A stretch of DNA of 64,000 bases, from positions 1,550,001-1,614,000 of the forward strand of contig NZ_CP044222.1 in the NCBI RefSeq assembly GCF_008727795.1. Reading direction: 5' to 3'. The stretch is from Nitrincola iocasae. Its GTDB lineage: Bacteria; Pseudomonadota; Gammaproteobacteria; Pseudomonadales; Balneatricaceae. A program made the translations under genes and the position numbers. How positions within the stretch are numbered: the stretch's first letter is position 1; each line of letters starts with the position of its first letter. Under the pieces are notes generated by a model. It did no database searches and was not told the origin of the DNA. It saw only the letters and a list, made by a program, of their open reading frames with translations. This document shows positions 60,337 to 64,000 of this stretch, in pieces.

Positions 60337-63018
60337 TCAATCTTTATCGAATACCCAGCACTTCACGGTTTTTTCATGCTCCGTGATCTTGCTGCGCACC
60401 GAGCGGTTGGAATCAATAAACTTGCGGTTCTTACTGGTGCGTAGCAGGTGTTTCAGCGTGCGCATGTCGGGTGTGCGCAGCTTGAATTCACCACACCAGC
60501 GTTCGAACTCTTTCAGGTTGACGGATATTTGTTTGGCTTCGGGGCCATAGTGGTTCAGCTTAGGTTTGCTGATATCCCCGGTGCCTTCTATGTAGTCGTA
60601 GGCTTCCCAGAACTCGGTAACCATCGGGTGATCAGCATTTAGTGCGGACTGTCGTTCCATGGCCATTAACACCACGAATTTTCGGGCTTCAGCGATGATG
60701 GGTTCCGGCAGCAGTCCGAGGCCCTTTTCGCCCAGGCAATCCACCAGAGCCATCAGCATGCCGTGGTTCTTGGCGATACGGTACATGCGGATCTCGTCCA
60801 TCTGGAACAGGTACTTCTCGTAGTGACGTGAAGCCGAGTCGAACACCTCCATCAGCTGCTGCTCGGCGCGGGTGGCCTGCAGCAGGAAAAAGCTGACGCT
60901 CTCCATCGGGATGGTTTCAAGCCACTCTGCCGCAACCTTGGTCTGAGCAGTTTGGGTTTCCCGGGTCACGGTGATGTGGGTGATACGGCTCAGAATCGGC
61001 TCACTGGCCTCAACCTGAGCGTTCTGGCTGATCATGATCGCGCCACGGAATAGCGGCTCGCGGGTTTCGTTGCTGGTGGTCTTCATCCCCATGGATCGAA
61101 TCGCACGGCCGTTGAAGGCGGTTTTCAGCTCGTCCCAGTCAAACTGGCCGGCCTTGTTCTTGTCGCCGCTGTCGCGGTCAGCCTCGATCAGCACCACCGG
61201 CAGGTTGCTCACTTGCTCAAAGGCACGGTAGCGACCGACCTTGGTGGCCTTGCTCGGGTCAAAACCTTCGTATTCGAAGCGGCCGCAGGCTTTCCACAGG
61301 AATTCAATCAGCGTGGATTTACCGGCGTTTGCTTCACCCACCAGCTCGAAAAATGGGAAGCTCTTGTGCTTCTGGCGGATCTGCTCAGCGAACAGTGAGC
61401 CCAGCCACCATGCCGTTGTGACCACGCCAGCACTGCCAAAGGCCTGTGCCACCTGGCTGGCCCAGTGGGGGTTGTACTCGTTCGCGTGCGTATTGATCTG
61501 GATCTCGGGCGAGCCGGCCAGCGTTTTGAGTGACAGCTTGCCGAACTGGTAGAAGTCCTCTTCATTGATCGGGATCACCTTGCCGTCTTTAATCGCTACA
61601 TCGGTGAACACGTAAACGCCGTGCTCTTTTGTGTAGCCGATATAATCGATCGTCTCGACGGTGCGCAGCCCCATCATCTGATCCTGCATGATGCGATCCA
61701 GCTGCTTGCCGCTGCCGATCCACCAGGCGTTTTTTATTCCCAGCAGGCGGTTCTTGAATTCACTGGCACTGGTTAGCTGTTTGGGTAAGAAGGCGTGTTT
61801 TTGTATAGACTCGTCTGGCATCTCGATGCGGAAGTAATAGGTACTCTCGTCCGTAACCTCATTGCGTTGAAAGTAGAGTGGGGTGGGAACAGCGCTGCAG
61901 ACACATGACAGTAGCCCTGCATTTTTCAGCACAAGCTCGCGCTGATCGGCATCCAACTGGTCAACTCCACTGGCATCCAGGGACTTCAGTTCACGGTCGT
62001 AGGCATCCATATCCAGCTTCCACCACCAGAGCTTGCCGCTGAACTCAAACCAGAATTCACGTTTTTCGCGGTGGTTGTACATCAGCAGGGCTTTCTCGGC
62101 AGGGGTTTTGGCAAGCAGTAAGTCACCGTAGTAGCGGTACTTCTTGATGTCTTTGTCAGTCAGCCGTTCCAGCTGCAGCAGATCGTTCCAGTCATGGCGG
62201 CGGCCATTGATCAGCGGGATCTGTGCCGCTTCACATGTCCAGCCGCTGGCTTCTGCACGGTCGCGGTGTTTCAGCGTGGCTTTGCGACCGGCCCGGTCAC
62301 CGTCCTGGGCCCATACCAGCATCGGCAACTTGACACCGGCTGGGACTTCTTTGCGGATCTGTTCCAGCAGCTGGTCGATGTAGTTGCCTGAACTCAGGTT
62401 CGACACGGCCATGATGCCGACATGCATCAGGGCAATGGCGTCGAATATGCCCTCGCAGACCCAGATTTCTTTCGCCTCGGCCAGATCCTTGATGCTGTAG
62501 ATGGTGGGTACCCATGCCAGCCCTTTGTAGTTGCCGATGATGCGGGCCTTCTGCTTACCAAAGCGCTGAGGCTTGTCGAGCAGGCGTTCCCAGTGGCCGT
62601 TTGGCAGCGGGAAACGCACGGTGGTGGTGCCCTGGTTGATATGATGATCGTGGTAGTACTCTTGGGTGTACCAGCCGCGAATGCGCATCAGATCGAAGCC
62701 ACGGCCGTCACGCAGGTATCCATCAGCTACCGCTGTGGGGTTCTTCTGGCGTTCGGCGTCATCCTTTGGGGCGTAGCGTTCTGTCCAGGTCTCGAACAGC
62801 TCCGGAAACAGGTCTTTGACATGATGGCTTTCACCGCAATTATTCATGCGGCCGCACTTCACCACCCAGGGGGTTTCAGTGCTGGTGAAGGCTTCGCGCT
62901 GATGACAGCTCGGGCATTCGATCTTGTTCAGATACCGTTTGGACACCACGCCTTTGTGGTGGTCTTTCAGACGGCCGATGATGTCGTCTCGGAGTTGTGG
63001 GTTCATGCCTGGATTCAT
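60337..63018 (-). CDS. Phage TOPRIM primase/helicase
   Basis: 893 residues. Order: CHC2-like zinc finger (CPSCHQREAF ... CGRMNNCG, about 35-62), TOPRIM-type strand EIWVCEGIFDAIALM with WAQDGDRAGRKAT (about 187-250), a middle region of unknown fold, and a helicase ATPase with Walker A GEANAGKSTLIEF (about residue 560) and VVLIEADRDSGDKNKAG. The plan resembles primase-helicases of temperate phages and P4-type alpha proteins in having both activities in one chain, though I cannot place it in a subgroup. It should start replication of the element. Confidence 0.9.
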   Translation of the reverse strand: MNPGMNPQLRDDIIGRLKDHHKGVVSKRYLNKIECPSCHQREAFTSTETPWVVKCGRMNNCGESHHVKDLFPELFETWTERYAPKDDAERQKNPTAVADGYLRDGRGFDLMRIRGWYTQEYYHDHHINQGTTTVRFPLPNGHWERLLDKPQRFGKQKARIIGNYKGLAWVPTIYSIKDLAEAKEIWVCEGIFDAIALMHVGIMAVSNLSSGNYIDQLLEQIRKEVPAGVKLPMLVWAQDGDRAGRKATLKHRDRAEASGWTCEAAQIPLINGRRHDWNDLLQLERLTDKDIKKYRYYGDLLLAKTPAEKALLMYNHREKREFWFEFSGKLWWWKLDMDAYDRELKSLDASGVDQLDADQRELVLKNAGLLSCVCSAVPTPLYFQRNEVTDESTYYFRIEMPDESIQKHAFLPKQLTSASEFKNRLLGIKNAWWIGSGKQLDRIMQDQMMGLRTVETIDYIGYTKEHGVYVFTDVAIKDGKVIPINEEDFYQFGKLSLKTLAGSPEIQINTHANEYNPHWASQVAQAFGSAGVVTTAWWLGSLFAEQIRQKHKSFPFFELVGEANAGKSTLIEFLWKACGRFEYEGFDPSKATKVGRYRAFEQVSNLPVVLIEADRDSGDKNKAGQFDWDELKTAFNGRAIRSMGMKTTSNETREPLFRGAIMISQNAQVEASEPILSRITHITVTRETQTAQTKVAAEWLETIPMESVSFFLLQATRAEQQLMEVFDSASRHYEKYLFQMDEIRMYRIAKNHGMLMALVDCLGEKGLGLLPEPIIAEARKFVVLMAMERQSALNADHPMVTEFWEAYDYIEGTGDISKPKLNHYGPEAKQISVNLKEFERWCGEFKLRTPDMRTLKHLLRTSKNRKFIDSNRSVRSKITEHEKTVKCWVFDKD

Positions 63019-63326
63019 GCCTGGCCACCCTGAGCTTCCTGACTGTCAAAAATATCGTCTATATCCACCTGCTTGCTGTTTTCACGCTCAATTGCCTGGC
63101 GGCGGATCTCTGCATCAGCGATCGGCAGCTGGATATCGGGTGTCGGGCATCCGGATGGGCTCATGGCATGGGTGATTTCCATCTGTCCACGAAAGGTTGC
63201 TCCACAGGCCACGTTAGTGCATTGCATGTAAATGGATCGCAGCAGTGGATGCTGGGCAACTGAATTGCGTACACGCAGGCCGTGATGGCAGTGCGGACAC
63301 CGAAGTTTATAAACGCTTCCGCTCAT
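63015..63326 (-). CDS. Ogr/Delta-like zinc-finger transcription activator
   Basis: 103 residues. The motif CPHCHHGLRVRNS, then YMQCTNVACGATFRGQ and ITHAMSPSG, matches the P2 Ogr / P4 Delta family, with four Cys in CxxC ... CxxxxC layout. These activators switch on late promoters in P2-like phages. Its presence inside the early operon, overlapping the primase gene by four bases, is unusual for P2 itself, where ogr is at the far end. Confidence 0.88.
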   Translation of the reverse strand: MSGSVYKLRCPHCHHGLRVRNSVAQHPLLRSIYMQCTNVACGATFRGQMEITHAMSPSGCPTPDIQLPIADAEIRRQAIERENSKQVDIDDIFDSQEAQGGQA

Positions 63327-63826
63327 GACTGCTCCTCACTACCTCGTTCGAACCGGCTGGCAGTTTCAGAAACATAGTGAGTGGCCTGGAACAGGCGCAT
63401 GATGTGTTTGTCGAGCCGGGCACGTTCATCCTCGTTGATATCACCATCACGCAATGCACACTCCAGCTCTGAAATTAGCTGTACTGAGCGCTTCATCAAT
63501 GAAGTACTGCTGTACAGCACATCCATATCTGCAGGTGCAGGCGGCACAGTGTCAGGCATGAACCACACAGCTTCGACTTCAGCACAGATGGCGTCGAGAA
63601 TGCGCGGGTCTTTGGTGATGCGCAGGATATCCATTGCTTGATCCAGTCTCAAATGATGACTGTTCTGATCGGGGTCCAGTTTTTTACGAAGGGTATCGAG
63701 GCTGGGTGTGATGCCCATCATCGCTGCGATCACAGGCAAACCACCTTTGTAACTATGAACTGCGTGGTAAAACGCCATTTGGGGTGTATGAATGCCGCCA
63801 TGGCATTGTCGTGTCCGTCTGCTCAT
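63323..63826 (-). CDS. Phage CII-family regulatory protein
   Basis: 167 residues. The N-terminal half has MAFYHAVHSYKGGLPVIAAM, SLDTLRKKLDPDQNSHHLRL and AMDILRITKDPRILDAICAE, matching the phage_CII (CP76-like) regulators of P2-related prophages, with an HTH-like fold. The C-terminal half is helical. It is the second gene visible in the operon and overlaps the Ogr-like gene. Confidence 0.85.
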   Translation of the reverse strand: MSRRTRQCHGGIHTPQMAFYHAVHSYKGGLPVIAAMMGITPSLDTLRKKLDPDQNSHHLRLDQAMDILRITKDPRILDAICAEVEAVWFMPDTVPPAPADMDVLYSSTSLMKRSVQLISELECALRDGDINEDERARLDKHIMRLFQATHYVSETASRFERGSEEQS

Positions 63827-63888
63827 GTCCGTATCTCTTCTATTTAGCCGTGGTTCACTGAGGGTTACTGAGCTTAAATGGTTGATAG

Positions 63889-64000
63889 CTAGCTCTTGCG
63901 TGACTCGATTGCCTCCTGAATCAATCGGGCACCCATACTTGAGCGTGAACGATCCTCGTCGTTAGCCATCTTGGTTACGGCGTCGATCAGGTCGACGGGC
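63889..64000 (-). CDS. Partial phage gene at the window edge
   Basis: The minus-strand frame ending at TAG 63889-63891 is open to the window end and reads PVDLIDAVTKMANDEDRSRS followed by SMGARLIQEAIESRKS. The start is outside. The fragment is helical and charged with no recognised motif. It precedes the CII-like gene by about 60 bases and is probably another early regulator. Confidence 0.6.
   Translation of the reverse strand, partial: PVDLIDAVTKMANDEDRSRSSMGARLIQEAIESRKS

Larger units (their letters stand above)
54591..64000 (-). mobile_element. Integrated prophage or phage-like element, early region (right end outside the window)
   Basis: From the tRNA-Val fragment to the window end, about twenty genes are packed on the minus strand with overlaps of a few bases. 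Hallmarks are integrase, excisionase-like protein, HNH protein, TOPRIM primase/helicase, Ogr-like zinc finger and CII-family regulator. The last two point to a P2-related regulatory circuit. No capsid, terminase or tail gene is within the window, so a full phage cannot be told from a satellite. Confidence 0.88.

Overview
The window reads as a chromosomal segment of a gammaproteobacterium, probably a marine relative of the Oceanospirillales/Pseudomonadales. The evidence is the housekeeping set (metG, tmcA, trmA, mrp, dcd, uvrB, dgkA, an AroF-type DAHP synthase), the metG / mrp-dcd neighbourhood also known from pseudomonads, and Pseudomonas-style REP palindromes with a REP-associated transposase. 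The taxon is inferred; no rRNA gene is present.

Region 1 (1-21 kb) is core chromosome crowded with REP elements (heads of the type GTAGGAGCCCGC). It holds the end of a type I secreted giant protein, aroF, dsbD, the RAYT transposase that probably mobilises the REPs, a small redox cluster (isochorismatase-like, FprA-like reductase, GST), a degenerate GGDEF protein coupled to tmcA, a lipoprotein, metG with a VWA and a membrane J-domain protein, an HDOD protein, trmA, mrp and dcd. REPs here do more than fill gaps. They are translated in frame inside DsbD, they supply the TAG stop codon of three genes, and they occupy the place where the N-terminal domain of Mrp should be.

Region 2 (21-42 kb) has no REPs that I can see. 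It carries a tetR-MFP-RND-tolC efflux operon with a palindromic operator inside its promoter, a diguanylate cyclase, an aspartate aminotransferase, uvrB-dgkA, a GGDEF/EAL protein, a periplasmic rhodanese, a DUF4236-type protein, an MFS transporter, an ElyC-like protein, a thiolase and an enoyl-CoA hydratase. Two decayed gene remnants (MFS and GGDEF) lie between them. A large imperfect inverted repeat sits downstream of the aminotransferase gene.

Region 3 (42.5-54.4 kb) is an accessory island with five toxin-antitoxin modules: RES-Xre, two HipBA pairs and two GNAT-DUF1778 pairs. Interspersed are a dCACHE-HAMP-GGDEF cyclase, a transglutaminase-like protein, a pRiA4b ORF-3-like fusion protein and a PNPOx-like flavoprotein. 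A deleted copy of the RES-Xre module lies on the far side of the first HipBA pair, so about 160 bp of RES sequence flanks HipBA as a direct repeat.

Region 4 (54.6 kb to the end) is the integration and early region of a prophage or phage-like element, all on the minus strand and tightly overlapped. It starts at a 3' fragment of tRNA-Val(GAC) (the attachment site), followed by integrase, excisionase-like protein, many small phage proteins, an HNH protein, a phage-borne CsrA, a coiled-coil protein, a TOPRIM primase/helicase, an Ogr-like zinc finger and a CII-family regulator. No structural genes are inside the window.
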